Shown here piece by piece: positions 8,756-17,186 of a DNA stretch of 64,000 nt. The position numbers and the translations under genes are program-made. Position 1 is the first letter of the stretch, and each line of letters opens with the position of its first letter. The notes below the pieces were generated by a model. That model was not told where the DNA came from. It saw only the letters and a list, made by a program, of their open reading frames with translations, and did not search any database. Origin of the DNA: Rhodobacterales bacterium HKCCA1288 (GTDB taxonomy: Bacteria; Pseudomonadota; Alphaproteobacteria; Rhodobacterales; Rhodobacteraceae); assembly GCA_015693905.1 (NCBI GenBank), contig CP065161.1:744001-808000 (forward strand). The letters are read 5' to 3'.

Positions 8756-9580
8756 TCAGACAGAGCGCCCTGCGTAATGCACAGGGTGAGCTGCCAAACC
8801 TTCGACCTGTTCAGGGCTTAATTGCCCAAAGGGCAAAACCCATGTGTGGATCGAAAACACCATCGTCCCTGTAAGGGGCAGACGCAGAATAACCTGCCGC
8901 TCTGAGCGCAAAAATTCTGGTCGCCGTTCAGGGGTTTTGCGTGGCTGAGCCTCTGAGGCAGGCTGAAACAGGGCGGGGTTTTGATAAAAAAGCGCATTCT
9001 GCCGCCACAGCGGGTGATCCACCCGCACCATATCAAACAGGCGCTGCACGCGCTTGGCCATAACATCATCGTATTTTTCAACGGGAATATGGATCGCGCT
9101 CAAAGGGCGCCCAATCTTTTCAGCCAATGTCCAACTGGCGGGGAAACACAAAACCGCCGCACTGAGCAGATGCTCGCCCTGCGGGGCATCATGGGTGAGG
9201 ATGCACAAATCTTCCTGAACAAGACGGGCAGCGGCGATCAACGGGTGATCGGCATCAAGATCAATCGCCACCCCATCTGGTCGGGTGATCACGCGGCCTT
9301 GACGCAGAAAGCCATCAGGCAGATGCGCGACCACCAGATCGCGCAATTCGGCACAGGCGGCTTCTGCGCCTGTTTGGCATTCAAACACCCGCGCACGATG
9401 CGACGCCAATAAATGATCGCGCAAGGCCATTTGTTCGGCATATCGCTCGTCACGGATCAGCCAATCCGACATCGGCACAGGTTGCACCCCTGGCAGGCGG
9501 CGGGTCGCCTCGGCCATCCAAGGCGCGCTTGGCAAATGGTCGTGCAAAATAGGGTCGGATAAGATCCTGTCTGAGATCAT
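8756..9580 (-). CDS. Haem-dependent oxidative N-demethylase family protein (DUF3445)
   Basis: A 274-residue DUF3445 protein. The family includes the haem-containing subunit of dimethylamine monooxygenase-type enzymes that remove N-methyl groups oxidatively and release formaldehyde. The recognised blocks are the R-D-L-V-V-A-H-L-P-D region, L-V-Q-E-D-L-C-I-L (about 140-148), C-F-P-A-S-W-T-L-A-E-K-I-G-R-P-L (about 170-185), I-H-I-P-V and the terminal F-S-I-H-T-W-V. Its start overlaps the stop of the upstream Lrp-type regulator by four bases, so the two are co-expressed. The true substrate is unknown, and the partner subunits of characterised enzymes are not in the window. Confidence 0.75.
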   Translation of the reverse strand: MISDRILSDPILHDHLPSAPWMAEATRRLPGVQPVPMSDWLIRDERYAEQMALRDHLLASHRARVFECQTGAEAACAELRDLVVAHLPDGFLRQGRVITRPDGVAIDLDADHPLIAAARLVQEDLCILTHDAPQGEHLLSAAVLCFPASWTLAEKIGRPLSAIHIPVEKYDDVMAKRVQRLFDMVRVDHPLWRQNALFYQNPALFQPASEAQPRKTPERRPEFLRSERQVILRLPLTGTMVFSIHTWVLPFGQLSPEQVEGLAAHPVHYAGRSV

Positions 9581-10056
9581 TTCACCTCGGCCAATCCCAA
9601 CGGCAACATGGAGGTGGATTTGATCTCCTCCATCGAAAGCAATGCGGTGACGTTGTAGATTTTCACCTCTGAAATCAAGGCCTGATAAAAGGCGTCATAG
9701 GCGCGTGCATTGCGCACCCGAACCTTCAAAATATAGTCAATCTCCCCTGCAAGGCGATGCGCCTCCAACACTTCGGGGCGAGATTTGAGGCTGCGCAAAA
9801 ACGCCTTTTGCCATTCGGCATCATGTTCAGACGTGCGGATCAAAACGAAAAAACACGCCTCAAGGCCTAACGCATCGGCATCCAATTCCACAGTATGCCG
9901 TCCAATAATCCCCGCCTCTTTCATGCGGCGAATCCGCGTCCAAACCGGCGTCTTGGACGAGCCAACACGGCGCGCGATTTCATCTAAAGACAGGCTTGCA
10001 TCCTCTTGCAGCACCGCAAGGATTTTTCGATCGGTCTCGTCTATTTGAACAGCCAT
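9577..10056 (-). CDS. Lrp/AsnC family transcriptional regulator
   Basis: A 159-residue one-component regulator. The N-terminal helix-turn-helix (about 3-60) begins D-E-T-D-R-K-I-L-A-V-L-Q and has the R-V-G-S-S-K-T-P-V-W-T-R-I-R-R-M recognition helix. The C-terminal RAM ligand-binding domain (about 65-150) contains G-E-I-D-Y-I-L-K-V. The start at 10056 is preferred over a TTG six bases upstream because AAAGG sits at useful spacing. It is divergent from the cysG operon and overlaps the downstream N-demethylase family gene, so it could control either or both. This placement beside siroheme/sulfite genes recurs in Rhodobacterales. Confidence 0.88.
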   Translation of the reverse strand: MAVQIDETDRKILAVLQEDASLSLDEIARRVGSSKTPVWTRIRRMKEAGIIGRHTVELDADALGLEACFFVLIRTSEHDAEWQKAFLRSLKSRPEVLEAHRLAGEIDYILKVRVRNARAYDAFYQALISEVKIYNVTALLSMEEIKSTSMLPLGLAEVK

Positions 10057-10095
10057 CCGCAAAGCCTTTCATCCACAGAACAGCGAGGGGTTATG

Positions 10096-10109
10096 CGGCA
10101 TTAATACCG
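10096..10109. promoter_or_regulatory. Near-palindrome between the Lrp-type regulator and cysG
   Basis: CGGCATTAATACCG matches its own reverse complement at 12 of 14 positions. It lies in the 138-base divergent region between the Lrp/AsnC gene and cysG, so it is a reasonable operator candidate. No binding data can be read from sequence. Confidence 0.35.
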
Positions 10110-10194
10110 AACATATGTCCCTATCTGCAAGGGGTATCTGCCAATTTTCAGGAAATTGTTCTATTTATTACGAAGTGAACGCGGAGTTTTGACC

Positions 10195-11592
10195 ATGCAG
10201 CATTTTCCGATCTTCCTTAATCTCGCGGGACGGCGTGTAATCGTGTCGGGCGGCGGCGAATGCGCCTTGGCCAAGCTGCGCTTGCTGCTTAAGACCGAAG
10301 CCCGCATTTGGGTTTTTGCAGCTGACCCTGCCCCTGCGGTTTTGGATTTGGCCGCCACGGGCAAGATCACCTTGATCAAGCGTGCGCTTGCGGCGGGGGA
10401 TGCGTTTTGTGCCGCCCTCTTTTACGCCGCGAATGATGATGATGCCGAGGATGCGCGCGTCATTCGTTTGGCCCGCGCGGATGGGGCATTGGTGAATTGG
10501 GTCGACAATCTCGAAGCATCCGAATTCATCACCCCCGCTATCGTTGATCGTGACCCCGTGACCATTGCCATCGGCACCGAGGGCGCGGCGCCCGTTTTGG
10601 CGCGGCGGATCAAGCGGGACTTGGAGGAGAGGTTAAGCCCTGCCCTTGGGATTTTTGCCCGTTTGGCGAAGTCCTTTCGCCCTCAGGTCGAGGCCTTGCC
10701 CGAAGGGGCCGCGCGGCGCGGGTTTTGGGCACGCTATTATGATCAACTCGCGCCACGGATCTTTGCAGCCGAGGGTGAAGCAGGTCTTGAGAGTGCGCTT
10801 GAAACCCTGCTGACGGAAAGCCTGACCGCCACCCCCCCTATGGGCGAGGTGCTTTTGGTCGGTGCAGGCCCAGGCGACCCCGAACTTCTTACACTCAAGG
10901 CGCGCAAAGCCCTTGATGAGGCCGAGGTGGTGATCCACGACCGCCTGATCTCGCCTCAAATCCTAGAGCTTGCGCGGCGCGAGGCGGTGCTGATTGATGC
11001 AGGAAAAACGGGCTTTGGCCCTGCGATGAAGCAAGAAGATATTTCTGCCCTTATGGTGGAACATGCGCGCGCCGGCGCAAAGGTGGTGCGCCTTAAGGCG
11101 GGCGATCCGTGCGTCTATGGCCGCTTGGATGATGAGATTGATGCGCTTTCTGATGCTGATATCCCATGGTCGATCATTCCAGGTATCACGGCGGCAAGCG
11201 CCGCCTCCGCGCAAATCGGGCAAAGCCTGACGAAACGGGGGCGCAATTCTGCGCTGCGATTTCTCACGGGCCATGATGTGGCAGGGTTTGCCGAACATGA
11301 TTGGCGCGGCCTTGCGCGCAGTGGCGAGGTGGCGGCGATCTATATGGGCAAGCGTGGTGCGCGCTTTATCCAAGGGCGGCTTTTGATGCATGGCGCACGC
11401 CCCGACACACCCGTCACTGTGGTCGAACATGCAAGCCGCGCCGACACCCATGTCATTGATACCGATCTTGCACATCTTGCCCACGCCATTGAGGCCCAAG
11501 GCAAAGGTGCGCCTGCGGTGATCCTATATGGGCTTGCGCCGCGCGCCGCGCGCACGGCCCTCAACACTCTCAAAGCGGAGATTGCGTTATGA
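10195..11592 (+). CDS. cysG: Siroheme synthase (CysG-type fusion)
   Basis: A 465-residue bifunctional enzyme making siroheme for sulfite reductase. The N-terminal precorrin-2 dehydrogenase/ferrochelatase domain (about 1-205) carries a V-S-G-G-G-E-C-A-L-A-K nucleotide-binding loop. The C-terminal SAM-dependent uroporphyrinogen III methyltransferase (about 218-460) starts with G-A-G-P-G-D-P-E (from residue 223) and has R-L-K-A-G-D-P-C-V-Y-G-R. The ATG at 10195 is chosen over one at 10156 because homology begins there and GCGGAG precedes it. The stop overlaps the DUF2849 start (ATGA). First gene of the sulfite-reduction operon. Confidence 0.95.
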   Translation: MQHFPIFLNLAGRRVIVSGGGECALAKLRLLLKTEARIWVFAADPAPAVLDLAATGKITLIKRALAAGDAFCAALFYAANDDDAEDARVIRLARADGALVNWVDNLEASEFITPAIVDRDPVTIAIGTEGAAPVLARRIKRDLEERLSPALGIFARLAKSFRPQVEALPEGAARRGFWARYYDQLAPRIFAAEGEAGLESALETLLTESLTATPPMGEVLLVGAGPGDPELLTLKARKALDEAEVVIHDRLISPQILELARREAVLIDAGKTGFGPAMKQEDISALMVEHARAGAKVVRLKAGDPCVYGRLDDEIDALSDADIPWSIIPGITAASAASAQIGQSLTKRGRNSALRFLTGHDVAGFAEHDWRGLARSGEVAAIYMGKRGARFIQGRLLMHGARPDTPVTVVEHASRADTHVIDTDLAHLAHAIEAQGKGAPAVILYGLAPRAARTALNTLKAEIAL

Positions 11593-11891
11593 GCCGTGAT
11601 TATTCCAAAATCCTGACCGCGAATGACCTGCGCCTTGGCGATGTCGTCTATTGGGCGGCCGACAAAAGATGGGCGCGGGACATCACGGATGCGGTGGTCT
11701 TTTCTGACAGCGCCACGGCCGAGGCTGCGCTTGCCGCAGCCTTCGCGCAAAGCGATCTGGTGGTTGGCCCCTATTTGGTCGATGCCATTACAACCGAAAC
11801 AGGGCCCGCGCCTGCGCATTTTCGCGAGGCATTTCGGATGCGCGGCCCCTCAAACTATCCCCATGGCAAACAAGAACAAGCGCAAGGGTAA
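11589..11891 (+). CDS. DUF2849 domain protein
   Basis: A 100-residue DUF2849 protein, found between siroheme synthase and sulfite reductase genes in alphaproteobacteria. The conserved opening I-L-T-A-N-D-L-R-L-G-D-V-V-Y-W is clear. It has no signal peptide or membrane segment and no recognisable catalytic motif. It overlaps cysG by four bases and precedes cysI by five, so a part in sulfite reduction is likely from context; the actual function is unknown. Confidence 0.85.
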   Translation: MSRDYSKILTANDLRLGDVVYWAADKRWARDITDAVVFSDSATAEAALAAAFAQSDLVVGPYLVDAITTETGPAPAHFREAFRMRGPSNYPHGKQEQAQG

Positions 11892-11896
11892 GGCAG

Positions 11897-13555
11897 ATGT
11901 ATCGCTACACTGAATTTGACGAAAATTTCCTGCGCGCCCGCAACGCGCAATTCCGCGCGCAAGTGGCCCGCCGCCTGTCTGGCGAATTAACCGAGGATGA
12001 GTTTAAACCTCTGCGCTTGATGAACGGGCTATATCTGCAGCTTCACGCCTATATGCTGCGCGTAGCAATCCCCTATGGCACGCTCAATTCAGCACAGATG
12101 CGCGCCTTGGCGCAGGTCGCGCGGCAATGGGACAAGGGCTATGGCCATTTCACCACGCGCCAAAACATCCAATTCAACTGGCCAAAATTAGAGGATGTGC
12201 CCGATATTCTGGACGCTTTGGCCGAAGTTGGCCTTCACGCCATCCAAACTTCGGGGAACACCGTGCGCAATGTCACCGCAGACCATTTTGCAGGGGCTGC
12301 TGCAGATGAGATTGCAGACCCCCGCCCCGTGGCGGAATTAATCCGCCAATGGTCAACCGATCATCCCGAATTTCAATTCCTACCGCGCAAGTTCAAAATT
12401 GCCGTAACAGGCAGCCCCAATGACCGTGCCGTCACCGCCGCCCATGATATCGGTCTGCGCATTGTCGCGCGCGAAGGCGAGATTGGCTATCAGGTCTTGG
12501 TCGGGGGCGGCTTGGGCCGCACGCCTATGATCGGCAAGGTTTTGGCAGAGTTTCTGCCCGAGGCTGATCTTCTGCCCTATATCGAGGCAATTGTGGCGGT
12601 TTATAACCTGATCGGGCGGCGAGATAATAAATATAAGGCCCGCATCAAGATCACCCTACACGAGACAGGCTTGGACGAAATCAAACGCCTTGTCGAAGAG
12701 GAATTCATCCCGCGCCGCGCGGCATTCAAAGGGGTTGATCAACGCCTCTTGGCAGAAATTCGCGGCCATTTTGCCCCCCCTGAGTTTATTAAAGGCGACA
12801 ACGGCGCCCCAACCCTAAGCCCCGCTTTGCGCGCCTTTATCGACAGCAACGTAACGGCACACCGCCATGCAGATTACGCGATTGTGACGGTTTCGATGAA
12901 ATCTCATGGCGCGACACCCGGTGATGCCACCACCGCGCAAATGGAGGTCTTGGCCGATCTTGCCGAAACCTATGGGCATGACGAGCTGCGCATCAGCCAC
13001 GAGCAAAACGTGATCCTGCCCCATATCCCCCGCGCAGCGCTGCCTGATCTCTATCAGCGGCTGAAGGCTGTGGGTTTGGCCACGGCCAATATCGGGAAGA
13101 TCTCGGATATTATCGCCTGCCCTGGCATGGATTACTGCGCCTTGGCCACGGCGCGCTCTATTCCTATTGCGCAGGAAATCGCCACGCATTTTCGCGATAT
13201 CGGCCTAGAGGAGGAAATTGGCGCGCTGAAAATCAAAATCTCAGGCTGCATCAATGCCTGCGGGCATCACCATGTGGGCCATATCGGGATTTTGGGCTTG
13301 GATCGTGCAGGGGTCGAAAATTACCAAATCACCCTTGGGGGTGATCACACCGAGGCCGCCGCAATCGGCGAGCGCGCAGGCCCCGGTTTTTCTGCCGATG
13401 CGCTGATCCCCGCGCTTGAGCGTCTATTGCGCGCCTATTTGACCTTGCGCGATGGGGTGGATGAACCCTTCATCACGACCTATCGCCGCTTAGGGCTCGG
13501 CCCCTTTAAGGCCGCGCTTTACCCGCAGGAGGGCGCGCAAGATGTTGCAGCCTAG
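11897..13555 (+). CDS. cysI: Assimilatory nitrite/sulfite reductase haemoprotein (CysI-type)
   Basis: A 552-residue siroheme/[4Fe-4S] reductase. It has the duplicated ferredoxin-like half domains of the family and the cluster ligands C408-x5-C414 (C-P-G-M-D-Y-C) and C451-x3-C455 (S-G-C-I-N-A-C-G-H-H). The linked cysH, cysG and DUF934 genes argue for sulfite rather than nitrite as substrate. No flavoprotein cysJ is nearby, so electrons probably come from ferredoxin or from the fpr product downstream (inference). The 3' end overlaps cysH by 14 bases. Confidence 0.92.
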   Translation: MYRYTEFDENFLRARNAQFRAQVARRLSGELTEDEFKPLRLMNGLYLQLHAYMLRVAIPYGTLNSAQMRALAQVARQWDKGYGHFTTRQNIQFNWPKLEDVPDILDALAEVGLHAIQTSGNTVRNVTADHFAGAAADEIADPRPVAELIRQWSTDHPEFQFLPRKFKIAVTGSPNDRAVTAAHDIGLRIVAREGEIGYQVLVGGGLGRTPMIGKVLAEFLPEADLLPYIEAIVAVYNLIGRRDNKYKARIKITLHETGLDEIKRLVEEEFIPRRAAFKGVDQRLLAEIRGHFAPPEFIKGDNGAPTLSPALRAFIDSNVTAHRHADYAIVTVSMKSHGATPGDATTAQMEVLADLAETYGHDELRISHEQNVILPHIPRAALPDLYQRLKAVGLATANIGKISDIIACPGMDYCALATARSIPIAQEIATHFRDIGLEEEIGALKIKISGCINACGHHHVGHIGILGLDRAGVENYQITLGGDHTEAAAIGERAGPGFSADALIPALERLLRAYLTLRDGVDEPFITTYRRLGLGPFKAALYPQEGAQDVAA

Positions 13556-14282
13556 CCCCTTTGGCACAGTCGCCGAACGGGTGGCTATGCTGAACCGCCG
13601 CTATGACAAACATGGTGCCACAGCCGTGCTTGAGCATGCGTTGCGGGACGCAGATTGCGGGCGCGTGGCCTTGGTATCCTCCTTCGGGGCGGAGTCTGTG
13701 GTGTTGTTGCACATGGTGTCTGTGATTGATCGCACGACACCCGTTTTGTTCATCGACACCGAAATGCTCTTTCCCGAAACCTTAACCTATCAAAACGAAT
13801 TGGCAGATCATCTGGGCCTTGAGGATGTGCGCCGCATTCATGCAAGCCGCACGATGATTGCGGCAAGCGACCCGCAGGGCGATTTGCATAAAACCAACCC
13901 CGATGCCTGCTGCGCCAAGCGCAAGACCGAACCGCTTGAACACGCCTTGGCCCCGTTTGACGCATGGATCACGGGGCGCAAACGCTTTCAGGCGCAAAGC
14001 CGCGCAGCGTTGGACTTCTTCGAGAATGAGGGCGAGATCAGGATCAAAATCAACCCACTGGCCCATTGGGCGCGCGAGGATGTGCAGGACTATATCACTA
14101 ATAACCGCCTGCCCCGTCATCCGCTTGTGGCGCAGGGCTATCCGTCTATTGGCTGCGCCCCCTGCACGAGCCCCGTTGCCGCAGGCGAAGACCCGCGCGC
14201 AGGCCGTTGGCGCGGGCAAGACAAAGAGGAATGCGGCATCCATTTTGTGGATGGCAAAATCATCCGCCGCAACGTGGCGTGA
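13542..14282 (+). CDS. cysH: Phosphoadenylyl/adenylyl-sulfate reductase
   Basis: A 246-residue thiol-dependent reductase that makes sulfite from activated sulfate. The active Cys is C231 in E-E-C-G-I-H. The pair C123-C124 and C205-x2-C208 (C-A-P-C) form the [4Fe-4S] motif that marks the APS-using, iron-sulfur type rather than the PAPS-only E. coli type. The P-loop-like S-S-F-G-A-E-S is at about residues 46-52. It overlaps cysI by 14 bases. APS reductase (EC 1.8.4.10) is the more likely activity given the cluster cysteines. Confidence 0.94.
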   Translation: MLQPSPFGTVAERVAMLNRRYDKHGATAVLEHALRDADCGRVALVSSFGAESVVLLHMVSVIDRTTPVLFIDTEMLFPETLTYQNELADHLGLEDVRRIHASRTMIAASDPQGDLHKTNPDACCAKRKTEPLEHALAPFDAWITGRKRFQAQSRAALDFFENEGEIRIKINPLAHWAREDVQDYITNNRLPRHPLVAQGYPSIGCAPCTSPVAAGEDPRAGRWRGQDKEECGIHFVDGKIIRRNVA

Positions 14283-14293
14283 AAGGATATATC

Positions 14294-14683
14294 ATGAACA
14301 CCACCCCCCATATTGTGGTCACCGATCAGGGCTTTACCCCAGAGGCGGCGCGGCCCGCAGAGATGGTTGAACTCAGCGATCCCGCCGCGTTTGACGCGGC
14401 CCTCCAGACACCGCAAGGCCATAGCGCGATCTGCATTCCCTTTGGCAGCTTTTCCGATGGCCGTGGCTTCACATGGGCCAAACGCCTGCGCATGGCGGGG
14501 TTCTCAGGGCGCTTGCGCGCTGCGGGTCATGTCATTGCGGATCAATACGCTATGGCGCGGCGCGCAGGGTTTGACGAGGTGGAAATCAGCCCTGATCTGG
14601 CCCGCAGACAACCGCAAGAGGCATGGGTGTTTCGGGCCGATTGGCGCGCGCATGATTACCAAAATCGCCTACGCGGCGAATAG
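14294..14683 (+). CDS. DUF934 domain protein
   Basis: A 129-residue DUF934 protein, a constant companion of cysI/cysH in proteobacteria. The I-P-F-G-S-F-S-D-G-R-G-F-T-W-A-K-R-L-R segment and the A-G-H-V-I-A-D-Q-Y motif are typical. It is soluble and has no cysteine cluster. The start at 14294 lies 11 bases after cysH, behind AAAGGATATATC. A role in assimilatory sulfite reduction is inferred from linkage; the mechanism is unknown. Confidence 0.88.
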   Translation: MNTTPHIVVTDQGFTPEAARPAEMVELSDPAAFDAALQTPQGHSAICIPFGSFSDGRGFTWAKRLRMAGFSGRLRAAGHVIADQYAMARRAGFDEVEISPDLARRQPQEAWVFRADWRAHDYQNRLRGE

Positions 14684-14767
14684 CGCCTTTCCCTGACATA
14701 AATCAAAGTTTACAACTGCGGGCATATGCTAGGGCTGTGCCCATTCCGAATGATAGGCCAAAGTGAC

Positions 14768-15589
14768 GTGACAGACGCAACATCGACCCTCCCCAAAGCC
14801 ACCCCCACCCTGCCCGATGCGCAGCGCGTGACCTTTGTGAAACATTGGACGGATCGGCTGTTTTCCTTCCGCGTAACGCGGCCTGCAAGCCTGCGCTTTC
14901 GGTCGGGCGAATTTGTTATGATCGGATTGATGAGCGATAACGGCAAACCGCTATTGCGCGCCTATTCCATTGCCTCCCCCTCCTGGGATGAAGAATTGGA
15001 ATTCTATTCTATCAAGGTGCAAGACGGCCCCCTGACCTCAAAGCTGCAACATATCCAAGTGGGTGATGAAATCATCCTGCGCCCCAAACCTGTGGGGACA
15101 TTGGTGCATGATGCGCTGTTGCCTGGAAAGCGGATTTGGTTCTTTGCCACGGGCACGGGCTTTGCCCCTTTCGCAAGCCTCCTGCGCGAGCCGCAAACCT
15201 ATGAAGATTATGACGAGGTCATCATCACCCATACCTGCCGCGAAGTGGCAGAATTGGATTATGGCCGCACCCTGATCGAAGAGATCAGGCAAGATGAGCT
15301 GTTGCGCGAATTGATCGGTGACGGGTTCGCGGATAAAATCCGATACTACCCCACCACCACCCGCGAACCGAGCCCCAAGATGGGCCGCATCACCGATTTG
15401 ATGCGGGCAGGCACTGTGTTCGAAGATTTGGGTGTTCCGCCCCTCAGCCCCGAATGCGACCGCGCCATGGTCTGTGGCAACCTCGCCTTCAATCTTGAGA
15501 TCAAAGATATGCTTGAGGGCTATGGTTTGGTCGAAGGGGCCAATTCCAACCCACAGCATTACGTTGTGGAAAAGGCCTTTCTTGACTGA
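14768..15589 (+). CDS. fpr: Ferredoxin-NADP(+) reductase
   Basis: A plant-type FAD-dependent ferredoxin/flavodoxin-NADP reductase of about 273 residues. The FAD-binding R-A-Y-S-I-A-S-P motif (about 65-72) and the NADP-side G-T-G-F-A-P-F-A-S and V-C-G-N-L segments are clear, and the C-terminal V-E-K-A-F-L-D is typical of the bacterial subclass. The start is uncertain: GTG at 14768 fits family length, while in-frame ATGs at 14726 and 14750 would add 14 or 6 residues. It stands 84 bases after DUF934 and may supply electrons to the sulfite reductase (inference). Confidence 0.9.
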   Translation: MTDATSTLPKATPTLPDAQRVTFVKHWTDRLFSFRVTRPASLRFRSGEFVMIGLMSDNGKPLLRAYSIASPSWDEELEFYSIKVQDGPLTSKLQHIQVGDEIILRPKPVGTLVHDALLPGKRIWFFATGTGFAPFASLLREPQTYEDYDEVIITHTCREVAELDYGRTLIEEIRQDELLRELIGDGFADKIRYYPTTTREPSPKMGRITDLMRAGTVFEDLGVPPLSPECDRAMVCGNLAFNLEIKDMLEGYGLVEGANSNPQHYVVEKAFLD

Positions 15590-15682
15590 TTGCAGCAGCC
15601 AAGAACGTGCCCCCTTGAAAGCCCTTTGGTGGGCCTGTAGGTTAATGCATCATCACTGTAAAACCACAGAAGGACAAAACCC

Positions 15683-16225
15683 ATAGCCCGCAGACCCCAC
15701 AACGCGCCGCCCAGCCGTGACACTGGCCCGCGCGTCAACGACCGTATCCGCTGCCCCGAAGTTCGCCTGATTGGCGCAGAGGGCGAGAATATTGGGGTGG
15801 TCACCCCAGAACGCGCAATGGAATTGGCAGATGAGGCAGGATTGGATTTGGTGGAAATCTCCCCAAATGCTGAACCGCCCGTTTGTAAAATCATGGATTT
15901 CGGCAAGTTCAAATATGAACAGCAGAAACGTGAAGCCGAAGCCCGCAAAAAGCAAAAGGTGATCGAGGTCAAAGAGGTCAAAATGCGGCCTGGCACCGAT
16001 GATCACGATTTCGACCGCAAGGTGCGCGATGCCATCAAATTCCTTGAGAATGGGGATAAGGTGAAGGTAACGCTGCGCTTCCGTGGCCGCGAAATGGCGC
16101 ACCAACAATTGGGCCGTGAATTGCTAGAACGTGTAGCCGAAAAGATTGAAGGCGTGGGTAAGATCGAGAATATGCCCAAGCTGGAAGGTCGCCAAATGGT
16201 AATGATGATCGGCCCCGCAAAATAA
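15683..16225 (+). CDS. infC: Translation initiation factor IF-3, probable AUA start codon
   Basis: A 180-residue IF-3. The N-domain contains [11 protein letters not shown], followed by [24 protein letters not shown] and the lysine-rich linker. The C-domain has [14 protein letters not shown]. The conserved N-domain starts before any ATG, GTG or TTG: the first GTG in frame is at 15797, too late, and an in-frame stop lies at 15659-15661. Between them the only start in a good position is ATA at 15683, 9-10 bases after AGAAGGA. That gives full family length. Rare start codons are known for infC and allow IF-3 to restrain its own synthesis. Confidence 0.93.
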   Translation: MARRPHNAPPSRDTGPRVNDRIRCPEVRLIGAEGENIGVVTPERAMELADEAGLDLVEISPNAEPPVCKIMDFGKFKYEQQKREAEARKKQKVIEVKEVKMRPGTDDHDFDRKVRDAIKFLENGDKVKVTLRFRGREMAHQQLGRELLERVAEKIEGVGKIENMPKLEGRQMVMMIGPAK

Positions 16226-16265
16226 TCTGGACGAGGGCATGGGCCTCAGGCCCATGGCACGAAAA

Positions 16266-16296
16266 AAGCCCCGCTTTCGCGGGGCTTTCTTTTTTT
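16266..16296. terminator. Strong terminator between infC and the cox-type operon
   Basis: A 9-bp stem AAGCCCCGC (16266-16274) / GCGGGGCTT (16279-16287) with a TTTC loop and a T-run to 16296. An A-run precedes the stem, so it can serve infC and the convergent operon. A second hairpin, CATGGGCC/GGCCCATG, lies just before it (16239-16257). Confidence 0.85.
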
Positions 16297-16310
16297 GGAT
16301 TGTGCTGACC

Positions 16311-17099
16311 TTAAGCTGCCGCGACAGCCCGCGCGGTCAACACTTTGACCAAATGAGCGCGATAGGCGCCTGTGCCGTGCAGATCAGAGATCATCCCATC
16401 CGCCGAAGGGGCCGCTACGCCGTCAAGCGCCGCTGCGGTGAAATCCTTGGACAGTGCCGCTTCGGCCTCCGTCCAACGGAACACGCCCTCGCCTGACGCG
16501 CCCGTGACCGCCACGCGCACACCATCTGCGAATTTCGCAACAAACACCCCGACAAGCGCAAAGCGCGAGGCGGGCTGCACGAATTTTTGATAATTCGCCT
16601 TTTGCGGCACGGGGAATTTCACCTCGGTGATAATCTCGCCTTCTTCAAGGGCCGTGGTGAACATGCCTTGAAAGAAATCATCCGCAGCGATTTCGCGGCT
16701 GTTGGTTTTCACAACGGCCCCTGAGCCTAGCACCGCAGACGGGTAGCAGGCAGAGGGGTCGTTATTGGCAAGGCTGCCGCCAATTGTGCCACGGTTACGC
16801 ACGGCGGGATCCCCGATATGGCCTGCAAGATCAGACAGCGCCGGATAAGATTTGGCCACCTCGCGTGCGACCTCTGCATGGGTTGTTGCCGCGCCGATGC
16901 AAATCTGGCCTGCATCATTGGTGCAAATGCCCTTCATCTCTTGAATGCCTGTGAGGCTGACCAAGGTTTCAGGCATGGCAAGCCGCGCTTTCATCGTGGG
17001 GATGAGGGTCTGCCCGCCACTGAGCGCCTGACCGCCTACGCCAATGGCCGCAACCGCGTCTTTGATGCTGCTTGGGCGGGTAAAGTCGAAATTATACAT
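16311..17099 (-). CDS. coxM: FAD-binding medium subunit of a xanthine dehydrogenase/CO dehydrogenase-type enzyme
   Basis: A 262-residue flavoprotein subunit that passes electrons from the iron-sulfur subunit to the acceptor. The FAD-binding motifs A-L-S-G-G-Q-T-L-I-P (about 27-36) and N-R-G-T-I-G-G-S-L-A-N-N-D-P (about 102-115) are present, and the CO dehydrogenase flavoprotein C-terminal domain follows. AGAGGAAACGGGAT precedes the start. Last gene of the operon, separated from coxL by 87 bases that contain two hairpins. The substrate is not defined (see coxL). Confidence 0.9.
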   Translation of the reverse strand: MYNFDFTRPSSIKDAVAAIGVGGQALSGGQTLIPTMKARLAMPETLVSLTGIQEMKGICTNDAGQICIGAATTHAEVAREVAKSYPALSDLAGHIGDPAVRNRGTIGGSLANNDPSACYPSAVLGSGAVVKTNSREIAADDFFQGMFTTALEEGEIITEVKFPVPQKANYQKFVQPASRFALVGVFVAKFADGVRVAVTGASGEGVFRWTEAEAALSKDFTAAALDGVAAPSADGMISDLHGTGAYRAHLVKVLTARAVAAA

Positions 17100-17120
17100 A
17101 TCCCGTTTCCTCTGGTTCCA

Positions 17121-17177
17121 AGGGGCATGGCCCCTCTTTGACGTTTATGGTGCGCGGGTCAGAGCACCGGCCCGCGC
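17121..17177 (-). promoter_or_regulatory. Two hairpins between coxL and coxM
   Basis: AGGGGC (17121-17126) pairs with GCCCCT (17130-17135), and GCGCGGG (17152-17158) pairs with CCCGCGC (17171-17177). Neither has a T-run. They may adjust message stability or expression ratio within the operon; this is inference. Confidence 0.3.
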
Positions 17178-17186
17178 GTGTTTTCT

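Noticed and set aside
11897-13555. Nitrite as the main substrate of the siroheme reductase
   Set aside because: The neighbours (cysH, DUF934, cysG, DUF2849) are those of sulfite assimilation, and no nitrate reductase or transporter gene is near.
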